64,000 nucleotides of DNA. Source: Bacillota bacterium. Lineage in GTDB: Bacteria; Bacillota; Clostridia; Christensenellales; Christensenellaceae. Within the stretch, counting starts at the first letter, position 1. Every line of letters starts with the position of its first letter. The stretch is from positions 32,273-96,272 of the forward strand of contig JAEWMJ010000051.1 in assembly GCA_023393165.1 (NCBI GenBank), given 5' to 3'. Positions 17,370 to 27,585 of this stretch are shown piece by piece. Under the pieces are notes generated by a model. The model had not been told where the DNA came from, made no database searches, and was given only the letters and a program-made list of their open reading frames with translations. The position numbers and the translations under genes are program-made.

Positions 17370-18884
17370 TCAAACCGGCCCCGCCAGCTTATCAAACGGT
17401 TCCTGCAGCAGATCGTGCAATTCCAGAAAAACGGCGTACAATTCGCCATATACCCCTGAAAACTCCCTGCGAGGCAGATATTCCCGGTCAACCGCAAACA
17501 CCGTCTTCTGCACCTCCAGGGGATCGCCGTATATCCCCGCGCCAACGCCGCCCATCACCGCGGCTCCAAGTACGCTGCTTTCATCGATCCGGAGCGTATA
17601 AACAGGCAACTGGTAAATATCCGCTTTAATCTGGTTCCATAACGCGCCCTTTGCTCCCCCGGCCGTATGATATACGCATTCGATTTCACACCCGTTTTCT
17701 TTGAAAATATCGAGAGTCCGTTTCAGTTCAAACGCGACGCCTTCCAGCATGGCGCGCACCATCTGCCCGATTTCCGAACCTAAATGCAGACCTATATAAC
17801 ATCCCTTTGTGTTTGCGCTCCCCATTGTGCGTTCGCCCAGCATATACGGCATAAACAGCAATTTATCCGCGCCCGGCGGAAACTTCTGCGCCAAACCGCA
17901 AAGATAATCGTATTCATCCATTCCCAGGCGCCGCGCCTCGGCAGCTTCTTCGCGCGCAATGGTATCCCTGATCCACCGGAAAGCAGCGCCTGAAGCATCC
18001 AGCTCGCCATAGGGGACCCAGCCTTCCATAACGCTCCTCAAATTCATTACGCGCCTGTCCGGCAGGGGCCTTGGCGCATAGCAGCTCACCAGAGAGGCGG
18101 TTGCCGTAAGGTCGACGCATATGCCGGGCTTGTTCAATCCGCATATATACAGCGAAGAGAGCATATCGCCGCACCCGCAAATCACTTTCGTCTTTGTGCT
18201 CAGTCCCGTTGCCTGGGCCGCCGCAGTTGAAACCTTGCCAATCAGGGAAAAAGACTTTAGAATAGAAGGCAATTTTTCTTTGTCCAAACCCAGGCAGCGA
18301 ATCGCGATATCGGACCATTCGTCTGTCCGCCAGTCCATCGCATACGCTCCGGACGCTTCCGTAGGATCGGTATGCGCGTTTCCGGTCAGCATAAAGTTGA
18401 TGTAATCTTTAGGCGTTAAAAATTTATATGTTTTTTCATATACCTCCGGAAGATTATCCTTGATCCAGCGGATTTTCATGCCAAACCAGGCAGGCGCGGG
18501 TATATTGCCCACGATATCGTAGCATTCCTCCGCGTTTGTCTCTTTCATTTTCCGGACGATTCCAGCCGACCGCTTGTCGCAATAAAGCTGCACATCATTC
18601 ATCAGCACCCGGCCGTCCCGGCCGACCGCAACCGCGCCATGCATATGTCCACAACATCCCACCGAAACGATTTCTTCGGGCCGGACGCCTGCCTTTTCAA
18701 TAGCCCTTTTTATATCTCTGCATATCGCGTTCCACCAAAAACCGGCTTTCTGACTCGCCCAGGAAGGCTTTTCGATGTCCACATACTGTTCGGTGCTTAC
18801 ACCCGCAACCAGGCGCGCCTGTTCATCATATATATGTGTACGGATCGATTGCGTTCCAATGTCAATTCCAAGCATGTATTTCAT
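17370..18884 (-). CDS. Xylulokinase-like FGGY kinase
   Basis: A 504-residue kinase from ATG 18884 (GGGGGT site 8 bases upstream; a TTG at 18899 is less likely). The N-terminus YMLGIDIGTQSIRTHIYD is the ATP-phosphate loop. Substrate-region GCCGHMHGAVAVG resembles the MHG motif of xylulokinases. The C-terminal AGGAKGALWNQIKADIYQ is the FGGY signature. It would phosphorylate a ketopentose or related ketose produced by the neighbouring dehydrogenase. It lies 38 bases upstream of that gene and is probably cotranscribed. Confidence 0.85.
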   Translation of the reverse strand: MKYMLGIDIGTQSIRTHIYDEQARLVAGVSTEQYVDIEKPSWASQKAGFWWNAICRDIKRAIEKAGVRPEEIVSVGCCGHMHGAVAVGRDGRVLMNDVQLYCDKRSAGIVRKMKETNAEECYDIVGNIPAPAWFGMKIRWIKDNLPEVYEKTYKFLTPKDYINFMLTGNAHTDPTEASGAYAMDWRTDEWSDIAIRCLGLDKEKLPSILKSFSLIGKVSTAAAQATGLSTKTKVICGCGDMLSSLYICGLNKPGICVDLTATASLVSCYAPRPLPDRRVMNLRSVMEGWVPYGELDASGAAFRWIRDTIAREEAAEARRLGMDEYDYLCGLAQKFPPGADKLLFMPYMLGERTMGSANTKGCYIGLHLGSEIGQMVRAMLEGVAFELKRTLDIFKENGCEIECVYHTAGGAKGALWNQIKADIYQLPVYTLRIDESSVLGAAVMGGVGAGIYGDPLEVQKTVFAVDREYLPRREFSGVYGELYAVFLELHDLLQEPFDKLAGPV

Positions 18885-18935
18885 TCGTGTTACCCCCAAG
18901 AATATTGGATTTTTACTGTCCGAACGGCGGATGCC

Positions 18936-19913
18936 TCAAATATTTTTTTTCTTGGCGGAAGAAACAACCTGCAGCAGTACGGAAGCGATAATAATAAAGC
19001 CTTTTATAACATCCTGCGGGTACGACGGCACCGCAAGCAGATTCATAATATTGCCGATCAGCGCCAGTATCAGCACGCCTATCAGCGTTTTTACTGCGGA
19101 TCCCTCACCGCCCGAAAGGCTTGCGCCGCCAATCACGCATGCGGCGATCGCGTCCATATCCATGCTTGTTCCGGCGACAGGCGAACCGATAGCCGTGCGT
19201 GAGGCCGCAATGATTCCTCCAAGCGAAGCGCAAATCCCGGAGATCATATATACGGACGCCTTATAAGATTTTACCCGTATGCCCGCGAGCGAGACCGCCG
19301 TTTCGTTGCTTCCCAAAGCTACTGTCAGACGCCCAAAGGACGTATATTTCAGCACCATCCAAAAAATAAATACAACGATCAGCGCCAAAAGAACAAGTGT
19401 CGGAAAGCTTCCAAAAATAGTGCTTGTTCCAAGAACGCCTATGCTGTTTGCGGGGGTCTTTATCGGCGACCCGTTTGATATCATAAAGGCAATTCCTCTT
19501 GCGACCGTCATCATTGCAAGCGAGACAATAAAAGGCGCCATATTCATCCTTGCAACCAGGAAGCCGGCAAACAGTCCCAGCCCAGCGCCAACCGCAATCG
19601 TTACAACTACGCTGGCAAACATGCTGCATCCCGCAATATTCAGCATGGTAGCCATAATCACGCTTCCAAGCGCAACAATAGAGCCTACGGAAAGATCAAT
19701 GCCTCCCGTCAGAATCACCATCAGCATCCCCATCGCAACCACAATTGCGCCCGCATATTGCCTGCCTATATTTGTGAGGTTGCTCACCGTAAAAAAGTCA
19801 GGCGATATGATCATGCAGATAATGATCAGTACGGCAAACATAATATAAGTGTTGTAAGAAATCAGGATCTTTGAAACGACCTTTTTTGATGTTTTGCTTT
19901 TCACGTTTTCCAT
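18936..19913 (-). CDS. Sugar ABC transporter permease, RbsC-type
   Basis: A 325-residue membrane protein with about eight to ten hydrophobic helices. The RbsC-family signature GGIDLSVGSIVALGSV lies around residue 70 and GGASLSGGEGSAVKTLIGVL around 265. It forms the transmembrane channel of a carbohydrate uptake (CUT2) transporter with the upstream ATPase. Its ATG overlaps the ATPase stop as TAATG, so the two are translationally coupled. Confidence 0.92.
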   Translation of the reverse strand: MENVKSKTSKKVVSKILISYNTYIMFAVLIIICMIISPDFFTVSNLTNIGRQYAGAIVVAMGMLMVILTGGIDLSVGSIVALGSVIMATMLNIAGCSMFASVVVTIAVGAGLGLFAGFLVARMNMAPFIVSLAMMTVARGIAFMISNGSPIKTPANSIGVLGTSTIFGSFPTLVLLALIVVFIFWMVLKYTSFGRLTVALGSNETAVSLAGIRVKSYKASVYMISGICASLGGIIAASRTAIGSPVAGTSMDMDAIAACVIGGASLSGGEGSAVKTLIGVLILALIGNIMNLLAVPSYPQDVIKGFIIIASVLLQVVSSAKKKNI

Positions 19914-21409
19914 TACATAACCCCCATAGACAACTGAATCAGACTTTCTTCCTTTATTTCACCTTTTTTCAATTCTCCCACAATACTGCCCAGGCGCATG
20001 ATCAGCGTACGGTCGCACATGCCGATGATCTCTTCCATCTCCGATGAAATCATAATAACAGCTATTCCCATTTCCGCCAGGTCGTTGATGCATTTATAAA
20101 TCTCCGTTTTGGCCCCAACATCCACGCCGCGCGTCGGCTCATCCAGAACAATGCACTCGCAGTCCGCTGCAAGCCATTTGGCTAAAGACACCTTCTGCTG
20201 ATTTCCGCCCGAAAGACTGGAAACCGGGTCGTCTATAGACCCATATTTGGTGGACAGTTTGTGCAGTATTTCAAAAGCAAATTCCCTGTCTTTTTTCATA
20301 TTGATGACGCCAAAGCGTCCCACTTTTTTTAATGAAGTCAAAGTTGTGTTTATCCTGATCGACTGGTCCAATAGTACGCCCTGCTGTTTCCTGTCCTCGG
20401 ATAAAAACCCAATCTTTGCGTGCACGGATTCGGCGGACGACTTAAAGTGCCTTTCCTTACTCTTGTAGACTACCCGTCCGCCGTCTTTTCTGTCTATCCC
20501 GAGCATGGCCCTCATGGTTTCCGTACGTCCCGCACCAACAAGCCCGCTGATTCCCAAAACTTCGCCCTGTTTCACAAAAAAGGAAACGTCCTTCACCATT
20601 TTGCCTGCGGAAATATGTTCCGCTTCCAGGATCTTTTCTCCTATCGTTGCGTGTCTTTCCGGAAACAGAGTTGAGAGCTCCCTGCCAACCATAAGGTTTA
20701 TCAGTGATTTCTTGTCTATGTCTCCCGTGTTAACATGCCTGACCAGCATGCCGTCCTTCAGGACGGTGATGCTGTCGCACAACTCGAATATTTCGTCCAG
20801 CCTGTGCGATATATACACAATGCCTATTCCCTGGTCTCGAAGGGAACGAAGCAATGAAAATAGCTTCTTTATTTCACTGAAAGTAAGCACTGCCGAAGGT
20901 TCGTCCAAAACCAGAATTTTGGCATTTCTGGAAAGGGACTTGCATATCTCCACCACCTGCTGGTAAGCCACCGGTAAGCTGCCCACCAGAGCAGCAGGTT
21001 CTATATCATCAAAACCAAGCTTGCTGATCAGTTTTTTCGCGTCGCTGTTCAGCTTTTTCCAGTTAATAAACGCCCTGTTATTAGTGAGCCTGTCAATAAA
21101 AATATTCTCCGCAACCGTCAAATGCGGCGCAAGCATAAATTCCTGATAAATAACGGAAATACCAAGATCCATGCTTTTGCGCGGCGAAGAGATATCCACC
21201 GTTTTGCCATCTATCATGATATCGCCGCCGTCTTTTGCGACGGCGCCCGATAATATCTTCATCAACGTGGATTTTCCTGCGCCGTTTTCCCCCACCAGTG
21301 CATGAATCTCCCCTTTTTTCAAACTAAAGGAAACGTCCCTCAGTGCATGCACACCGCCGAAGCTTTTTACAATTTGCTCCATTTGTACTAAAAATGTTGA
21401 ATCGCTCAT
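19913..21409 (-). CDS. Sugar ABC transporter ATPase, RbsA-type tandem
   Basis: A 498-residue protein with two ABC domains. I start it at ATG 21409 (AGGGGA site); the longer frame to 21529 overlaps the binding-protein gene and lacks family similarity. Domain 1 has Walker A GENGAGKST and Walker B ILVLDEPSA. Domain 2 has the reduced P-loop GLVGAGRTE usual for this family, signature LSGGNQQKVSLAKWL and Walker B IVLDEPTRG. It powers CUT2 uptake with the permease and binding protein. Confidence 0.92.
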   Translation of the reverse strand: MSDSTFLVQMEQIVKSFGGVHALRDVSFSLKKGEIHALVGENGAGKSTLMKILSGAVAKDGGDIMIDGKTVDISSPRKSMDLGISVIYQEFMLAPHLTVAENIFIDRLTNNRAFINWKKLNSDAKKLISKLGFDDIEPAALVGSLPVAYQQVVEICKSLSRNAKILVLDEPSAVLTFSEIKKLFSLLRSLRDQGIGIVYISHRLDEIFELCDSITVLKDGMLVRHVNTGDIDKKSLINLMVGRELSTLFPERHATIGEKILEAEHISAGKMVKDVSFFVKQGEVLGISGLVGAGRTETMRAMLGIDRKDGGRVVYKSKERHFKSSAESVHAKIGFLSEDRKQQGVLLDQSIRINTTLTSLKKVGRFGVINMKKDREFAFEILHKLSTKYGSIDDPVSSLSGGNQQKVSLAKWLAADCECIVLDEPTRGVDVGAKTEIYKCINDLAEMGIAVIMISSEMEEIIGMCDRTLIMRLGSIVGELKKGEIKEESLIQLSMGVM

Positions 21410-21491
21410 CGTCAGATTTCCCCTTCCAAAAGGGCACAGGTCCCGAAGCCCGCAAGGCTCCGGAACCTGCACGCTAATACAGTTTTGTATA

Positions 21492-22658
21492 TTAGAATAA
21501 TGAATCAGGATCGTAGAAGTCTGCGACATTCGAGGCGTTTATGCAATTTGCTTCCGTCTTTGTTACCGCTTCGTAAGATTTGGGATCTTTGCCTTCCACT
21601 AAAATTTCATTTGCGATCTTAACAGCCAATGCTGCGATCTTTGTCGGGCTGTTTTCGCCGGTCGCCTTGTAAGCGGTTCCGTCCTGGATCAGTTTCAGCG
21701 CTTCTTTCTGTCCGTCTGCAGCTGCGAATATGCTTATATTCCCCGTTTTTCCGGCATTCTCAATGGCCGTCATACCGCCGATGAGCATGTCGTCGTTCTC
21801 GCCAAGCAAAACATTGATGTTCGGGTTTGCGGTTAAAAGATCTTCCGTTTGAGAAAGCCCTTCTTCCGCGGTCCATCCGCCCCAGCCCTGTCCTAAAACG
21901 GAGAACTTCGCCTGCTCATTTGTCGCCTTGCCATTGTCGGTTAGCTGCTGGTCAAATTCTTCGGCCTGCTTCCAAGCTTCTTCTTCCGTCAGTCCAAGCC
22001 TTTTTTCCAATATGCCGCAGAATAATCCGGTTCTTCTTTCCTTGCCGACAGGATTTCCCTTTGCGCCGCTGATAAGTACGGACTCAATCGGCGTATCGCC
22101 CATTGTTTCAACTATATAATTGCCTACTTTTTTTCCGTTCTGCAGATTGTCGGAATATACTACTGTCACAGCATTTGCGCCTTCATCTATACCGCTGTCT
22201 ACTCCAATCACCGGAATGCCTGCGGCATCCGCAGCATTGACCGCCGCTACGCAAGCCGACGGGTCGACGGTGTCAAGGAAAATCAAATCCATTTTTTGAG
22301 CAACAAATGTCTCAATATTTTTTATCTCGCCGTCAATCGTATTTTTACCGTCCAGCACAGTAACTTCCCAGCCTTTTGCCTTGCATTCGGTTTCAATTGC
22401 CGTAGCAAGCGCCTTAAAGTATGGATTGTCCAACGTCTTTTGAGCAAATCCGACTTTAAAAGTTTTTCCGGCGGCGCTGTCATCCGCGGATGCGGTTTCA
22501 GCCGCCGAAGGAGCGCTGCTGGCTTCCGCAGCCTGCGAACCGGCGGCGCTGGAATCCGCCGCTCCCGAAGAAGCTGCGGGTGTGCCCGAGCAGCCTGCGA
22601 CAAGCAATGCCAATACAAGCAAAATTGCCAGCAGGGCTGCCGTTTTAGTTCTCGTCAT
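21492..22658 (-). CDS. Sugar-binding lipoprotein of the CUT2 transporter
   Basis: A 388-residue periplasmic-binding-protein-type lipoprotein. The signal peptide ends in the lipobox LLVAGC (about residues 18-23), followed by a long A/S-rich linker. The mature part opens TFKVGFAQKTLDNPYFKALA, typical of ribose/galactose-type type I binding proteins, and contains VDPSACVAAVNAADAAGIPV. It would deliver the sugar or polyol to the permease. First gene of the operon, GGAGGAAAATT site. Confidence 0.92.
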   Translation of the reverse strand: MTRTKTAALLAILLVLALLVAGCSGTPAASSGAADSSAAGSQAAEASSAPSAAETASADDSAAGKTFKVGFAQKTLDNPYFKALATAIETECKAKGWEVTVLDGKNTIDGEIKNIETFVAQKMDLIFLDTVDPSACVAAVNAADAAGIPVIGVDSGIDEGANAVTVVYSDNLQNGKKVGNYIVETMGDTPIESVLISGAKGNPVGKERRTGLFCGILEKRLGLTEEEAWKQAEEFDQQLTDNGKATNEQAKFSVLGQGWGGWTAEEGLSQTEDLLTANPNINVLLGENDDMLIGGMTAIENAGKTGNISIFAAADGQKEALKLIQDGTAYKATGENSPTKIAALAVKIANEILVEGKDPKSYEAVTKTEANCINASNVADFYDPDSLF

Positions 22659-23082
22659 ATAATTTTCCTCCTATATATTGTATTTTGGGATTTCTCCCAA
22701 AACAGAATGCTTTTAAAACGCCCGAAGCGCGCCCATGCGCAGCAGCGTTGCCGCGCGGCCTGTCGGACGTATGCAGCCTTTAAAAAAATCGTTTTGGAGT
22801 ATATTGTTATTATAAATACGGCGCGCCTTCCGTAAAAGAAGCCTAAAGTCAGATTATGGGTTGTATTTTCCGCATCCTTTGCTGCCGGCTGACATAACTT
22901 TCTTCCCTGTTTACGTATTTTTGTATCCATAAACTGAATATCCCACCCCTTAAATGTGAATATCTTCCCCTATTTTTCCCGAATCAAATACGCTATAATG
23001 ATTACTGCATACCAATGGAGTATTTTATTTCTTTCTGCTTATTGCGGCTGTTTTTATTGACCGGTCAGAAAGGAAGCAATAA
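22659..23082. promoter_or_regulatory. Divergent intergenic region of the sugar locus
   Basis: A 424-base gap between the binding-protein operon (left) and the ATPase-like/YesN/YesM genes (right). On the plus strand TATAAT at 22994-22999 is a good -10 with a poor -35, as expected for an activator-dependent promoter. I see no coding sequence and no clear catabolite-repression (cre) site. The response regulator encoded to the right is the likely regulator of both directions; this is inference. Confidence 0.4.
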
Positions 23083-24564
23083 TTGAGATCTGAGCTTTTA
23101 CGGACAGAGTACCTTTGTAAAAATTTCCAGCAGGATACGGTGCTGAATTATATCTCCTTCAGTATTTTTGAGGGCGAGGCGTTTGTTGTGCTGGGCGCGG
23201 GCGGCGCGGGCAAATCAACGCTGGCGCAGATACTGGGCGGGCTAATTCCACCGGACGGCGGAAAAATCTTCTTTCGGGAAGAGCCGGTATATTTTCATTC
23301 CCTGCGGGACGCCCAGGCGCTTGGGATCTATATTATACAGAATCCGGGCAGAGTGGTCGACGCGCTTTCCATAAATGAAAACATTTTTCTGGCGGATCCC
23401 AGGGGATTCTGGATACGCAGAAAAAAATTAATGGACAGGTCAAATAAGCTTTCCGGTCTTGTCGGCCTGCCGTTTGATTCCTCCGCGCCCGCGAAAAACC
23501 TGACTTCTTCCGAGAAATCGCTCCTTGAGCTTGCGGCCGTCATCAACAAAAACCCAAGCCTTCTCATATTTGACGAGCCTGCCTTTCCCGCAACAAAACG
23601 CATTAATAAAAAGATGGTTTCGGTAATAAAAAAGATGAAGGCGTCAAACGCATCGGTTCTTTATTTTACTGAGAACATACAGGAAGCGATGGAGATTGGG
23701 GACCGGATCCTGGTTTTAAAAAACGGCGTTGCAACCGGATTGATTGAAAGAAACAGTGAAGACTTCAGCGAAAGCCGCCTGCTTATGACCATGGCCGGGG
23801 ACAAAAGCCTGCTGCCGCCCGGAAAACCGCCGTCGGAGTTCTCCTGTCCGGCATTGGAAGTCCGCGGCCTTTCGTACCGTTTTATAGAGAACGCCAGTTT
23901 TTCGCTGTACAAGGGCGAAATACTGGGGATCGTCTCGCCCAGGGGAGACAGCAAAAAAACACTCCTGCAACTGATATACGGCCATATAAAAAAAAGCGCG
24001 GGAACCATTCTGATCAATGGAAAACAGGCTGAAATCAAGAACACCCACGACGCCATACGGAACGGCATTGCGTATTACACGGCCGACAGGGAAATTTCGC
24101 ACTTGATCACCAGCCTGACCGTTATGGACAATATCACGCTTATGGCAACCAGGCATATCAGCAGCCTGGGATGGATAAAACCGTATATAGAACGGCATTA
24201 CGCCAAATCCTGCCTTGAGCTGATGAATATTCCGGAGAGCCTTCTTCATGTCCCGGTCTGTAATCTGAACTACGGGCTTCAGCAAAAGATCCAGTTCACG
24301 CAATGCCTTGTTCACCGGCCCAGGATCATGCTGCTGCATGAACCGCTCAGCGGGATCGACATGGCCGCAAAAAACGATATCGCCCAGGCCATCCGGAAGC
24401 TTGCGGACGAAGGAACAGGAATTATCGTGGCTTCTTCCCATATCGAGGACATGCTCAGGTTTTGCGACCGGTTTATCGTTATGCGTGAAGGAAAAATCAA
24501 AGGGGAGCTTTCCGGCGTGGAAGCAAACCAAAGCGATCTGATCGGTTTCATGCAGAAATTGTAA
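23083..24564 (+). CDS. Degenerate tandem sugar-ABC ATPase without a permease
   Basis: A 493-residue RbsA-like protein starting at TTG 23083 (GAAAGGA site). Domain 1 keeps Walker A GAGGAGKST (38-46) and Walker B LIFDEP (161-166), but the signature is LTSSEKS instead of LSGGQ and the H-loop His is Thr (196). Domain 2 has PRGDSKKT in place of the usual reduced P-loop, signature LNYGLQQK, and a Walker B with LLHEP (Asp to His). Many catalytic positions are therefore changed. It has no adjacent permease and precedes the YesN/YesM genes, suggesting a sensory or coupling role. Alternative: a transporter ATPase paralogue in decay. Confidence 0.75.
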   Translation: MRSELLRTEYLCKNFQQDTVLNYISFSIFEGEAFVVLGAGGAGKSTLAQILGGLIPPDGGKIFFREEPVYFHSLRDAQALGIYIIQNPGRVVDALSINENIFLADPRGFWIRRKKLMDRSNKLSGLVGLPFDSSAPAKNLTSSEKSLLELAAVINKNPSLLIFDEPAFPATKRINKKMVSVIKKMKASNASVLYFTENIQEAMEIGDRILVLKNGVATGLIERNSEDFSESRLLMTMAGDKSLLPPGKPPSEFSCPALEVRGLSYRFIENASFSLYKGEILGIVSPRGDSKKTLLQLIYGHIKKSAGTILINGKQAEIKNTHDAIRNGIAYYTADREISHLITSLTVMDNITLMATRHISSLGWIKPYIERHYAKSCLELMNIPESLLHVPVCNLNYGLQQKIQFTQCLVHRPRIMLLHEPLSGIDMAAKNDIAQAIRKLADEGTGIIVASSHIEDMLRFCDRFIVMREGKIKGELSGVEANQSDLIGFMQKL

Positions 24565-24655
24565 GATGACGCGCCCCGGAACGCTCCCGGGCCGTGCCTT
24601 TATAGAATTCATTTCACTTATTATTAAAAAATCGAAAAACAAGGAGTTATGTAAA

Positions 24656-26263
24656 ATGATACGTACTATGATTGTTGACGATGAAGTCTGGGTATGCACG
24701 TTAATCTGCAACATCGTAGACTGGAGCAATTACGGTTATACAATTATAAAGCGGGCTTACAGCGGCAACGAAGCCCTGGAAGCGATCATGGACCTGAAGC
24801 CGGACCTTATATTTACGGATATCCGTATGCCCGGAATGGACGGCCTTGCGCTTATCCGTGAGGTAGAAAAACTCGGGCTGGACACAAAATTTATCATTAT
24901 CAGCGGATACAGCGATTTTGAATACGCAAAAACCGCAATCGAATCCGGCGTACTCGGCTATCTGGTGAAACCGGTGGAGCCCGATGAACTCTCGGCTCTT
25001 TTAGCAAAGCTTCAGAAAAACGTTTTTTCAAGCAATCAGAAGCAGATAAAAGCCCTGCTGCATGAACAGCTGAATAAGAGCCGCCAGCAATGCCATGAGC
25101 AATTCATGTATAATTTTCTTTTGGTAAATCCCAGGCTTGATGAAAATTTCCGTCTTGCTTCTTTTAACCAGGAATTCAACACATACTATCAGGACGGACT
25201 CTTTCAGGTCTTTTCCCTGGTTTTGGACAAAAAAGACTTCACTTCCTATTCTGTGTTTAAGACGGAATTTTTTCAAAACATTACGGAAAAATGGTATCAA
25301 TACTTTAAAGCCCACTGCTTTGAAGTCTGCGTCATACGCTCGGCCATGTCCGTCATTTGCATTGTAAATTACGCGAAAACCGACCGGCAAAAAATACGGG
25401 TGATTGCCGAAGACTTCTTTCATGAATGCCGGAACCATGTAAGCAAAACGCCCGGATATAGTATCACGGCCGGCGTGGGCGCTCCGGTAATGCAATTTAC
25501 GGACCTTGCCCAGTCCTTTGCCGCCGCGCAGAATTGTATCCGCGCTAGGATTACGCTGGGCACAGGCCAAATGATCGACCTCACGAAAAAAATTCCCGCC
25601 TGTGACGAAAGCGCCGCCGTATTATCCGGCAAAGGCAAAAACCTTCTTTTTCAATATATCAACTGCACCTGTGAATTATCCGCCGAAGATGTGATAAACA
25701 CGATATTTTTCGAAAACGGCAACCTTTCCAACGATCCGGTAACGCTGTTCAAACTTGTCTCCCAGTTTGTTTACGCATTCTATTCGGTGCTTAATATGGT
25801 CAACATCAATTTTGAGGAAATCTGTCCGATCAGCCAGGTAGAAAAAGAAGTGGAATCCCTGTATTCCATAGATCAGTTAAAAAACTACCTCGCAAATCTT
25901 CTTCAGAACGGCCAGCTTCAAAACACCTCTGTGCAGAACAAGGGTTCTTCGGCAATCAAGGTGCTGCAGTCTTATATTGAAACAAATTTCAATCAGGAAA
26001 TTACGTTAAAGGATCTGTCTGACCAGGTATATCTGAATCCAAAATATATCTGCGAGCTTTTTAAAAAGGAAATAGGGATGAATTTTAACGATTATCTTAC
26101 ACAAAAACGCATAGAAAAAGCAAAGCTTTATTTGATGAATCCCTGCAACCGCATATCCGAAATATCCGCGATGGTAGGGTATAACGACAACAAATATTTC
26201 AGCCGTTTATTTAAAAAGATCGTGGGCGTTAATCCCTCGCAGTTCAGGAAGCTTCACAGTTAA
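24656..26263 (+). CDS. YesN-type response regulator with AraC output
   Basis: A 535-residue regulator from ATG 24656, chosen for the AAGGAG site 9 bases upstream and the canonical MIRTMIVDDE opening. The receiver domain has acidic Asp8-Asp9 and phospho-acceptor Asp55 (TDIRMPGMDG). A long central region (about 130-420) of unknown fold follows, then two AraC helix-turn-helix motifs at the C-terminus (LKDLSDQVYLNPKYICELFK and ISEISAMVGYNDNKYFSRLF). It most likely activates the sugar-uptake genes. Encoded 15 bases before the partner kinase. Confidence 0.92.
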   Translation: MIRTMIVDDEVWVCTLICNIVDWSNYGYTIIKRAYSGNEALEAIMDLKPDLIFTDIRMPGMDGLALIREVEKLGLDTKFIIISGYSDFEYAKTAIESGVLGYLVKPVEPDELSALLAKLQKNVFSSNQKQIKALLHEQLNKSRQQCHEQFMYNFLLVNPRLDENFRLASFNQEFNTYYQDGLFQVFSLVLDKKDFTSYSVFKTEFFQNITEKWYQYFKAHCFEVCVIRSAMSVICIVNYAKTDRQKIRVIAEDFFHECRNHVSKTPGYSITAGVGAPVMQFTDLAQSFAAAQNCIRARITLGTGQMIDLTKKIPACDESAAVLSGKGKNLLFQYINCTCELSAEDVINTIFFENGNLSNDPVTLFKLVSQFVYAFYSVLNMVNINFEEICPISQVEKEVESLYSIDQLKNYLANLLQNGQLQNTSVQNKGSSAIKVLQSYIETNFNQEITLKDLSDQVYLNPKYICELFKKEIGMNFNDYLTQKRIEKAKLYLMNPCNRISEISAMVGYNDNKYFSRLFKKIVGVNPSQFRKLHS

Positions 26264-26278
26264 TTCAAGAGGTATGGC

Positions 26279-27556
26279 ATGGCAAAAATAAGTAACACAA
26301 TAAAAAAGCTTACGGAAAAAATTTTCATCGCCCCAGGCAAAAAGAAAATAGGCACCAGTCTGATCATTCTTTTTGTTATCTGTACGGTAATGCTCATCGT
26401 ACTCCCGATATTATACGTATTTTTCTTTGGTTCCGCGCTTTTAAACCAGGCGCCGTTCGAGCGGTATACGGCGTCCGTTCCCGATGTTTATGCCGTTACC
26501 AGCCAGGACGGACAAACTATTTATATCTCCTCTCCTGAAATGAAAAATTTTTTCCAGCAAAGCAATCGTGAAAGCAATATTTCAGGCGATATGTCGGTTC
26601 ACTTCCGGATGCTTTCAGACGTAAACGCCAACCTTCATGCAAATTTTATCCCCATCAGTAAATCCACGGTTTCTCTTGCAACGGTTATTTACATCCTTGT
26701 TTTCCTGCTGATCATATTTATCATGAAAACCAAAGTATATGACCCTATCACAAAGGTGGAGCAGATGCTGCACGGCGTGGTAAAGGGAGAAACCGATTTT
26801 AATTTTCAGGCAAAAGAAACCGATCCTTTTTTCCCCATGTTTTCCGATCTGAACGTACTGTTTGAAAATATAAAGACGCTAATGCTCCGGGAATCCAGCG
26901 CACAGCTTATCAAAAAGCAGGCAGAGCTTGACGCGCTGCAAAGCCAGATCAATCCGCATTTTTTGTACAATACGCTGGAAGCGATCCGGGGCCAGGCGAC
27001 AGAATACGGCCTTCAGGACATCGAACTGATGACGCGCGCCTTATCACGCCTTTTCCGCTATAGTATAAGCAATCATAATACGCTGGTAACGCTTCGCGAA
27101 GAACTGGAAAACGTGGAAAACTACCTTTTTATCCAGCATCTGAGGTTTAACAATAAATTCATTAAAACCAGCCGCATAGACGAAGACACTCTCGAATATA
27201 AAGTCCCCAAGCTGATTATACAGCCCATCGTTGAAAACGCCATCTATCACGGCCTTGAAATGAAGATCGGGCAGGGGCAGATCTGCATCAGCGCGCACCT
27301 TACCAAAACACGTCTGGTTATAAGCATCAGGGACGACGGTCTGGGCATTGGTGAAGCCAAATTAAAAGAGCTGAACGCCGCCCTGGCGGAAGGGGTTACG
27401 CAGGTTGATCCGTCCCGTTCAAAAGGTTCCTCCGTCGGTCTGCGGAATGTAAACGCCAGGATCCGCTTAACCTATGGCAAGGAATACGGCGTCAGTATCT
27501 TCAGTACGGAAAAAATAGGCACCGACGTCCAGCTTTCTCTTCCTCTGATCCAATAG
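26279..27556 (+). CDS. YesM-type sensor histidine kinase
   Basis: A 425-residue membrane kinase. Helices at about 25-51 and 131-149 enclose a short extracytoplasmic loop of about 80 residues, too small for a full dCache domain. HAMP-like linker, then the His_kinase motif QINPHFLYN with phospho-acceptor His227, and an HATPase domain with IIQPIVENAIYHGLE and DDGLGIG. The small sensor loop makes direct sugar sensing unlikely; signals may come through the transporter or binding protein. Partner of the preceding regulator. Confidence 0.92.
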   Translation: MAKISNTIKKLTEKIFIAPGKKKIGTSLIILFVICTVMLIVLPILYVFFFGSALLNQAPFERYTASVPDVYAVTSQDGQTIYISSPEMKNFFQQSNRESNISGDMSVHFRMLSDVNANLHANFIPISKSTVSLATVIYILVFLLIIFIMKTKVYDPITKVEQMLHGVVKGETDFNFQAKETDPFFPMFSDLNVLFENIKTLMLRESSAQLIKKQAELDALQSQINPHFLYNTLEAIRGQATEYGLQDIELMTRALSRLFRYSISNHNTLVTLREELENVENYLFIQHLRFNNKFIKTSRIDEDTLEYKVPKLIIQPIVENAIYHGLEMKIGQGQICISAHLTKTRLVISIRDDGLGIGEAKLKELNAALAEGVTQVDPSRSKGSSVGLRNVNARIRLTYGKEYGVSIFSTEKIGTDVQLSLPLIQ

Positions 27557-27585
27557 GGATTTTTGCAGCGTCAAACCGGCAACGA

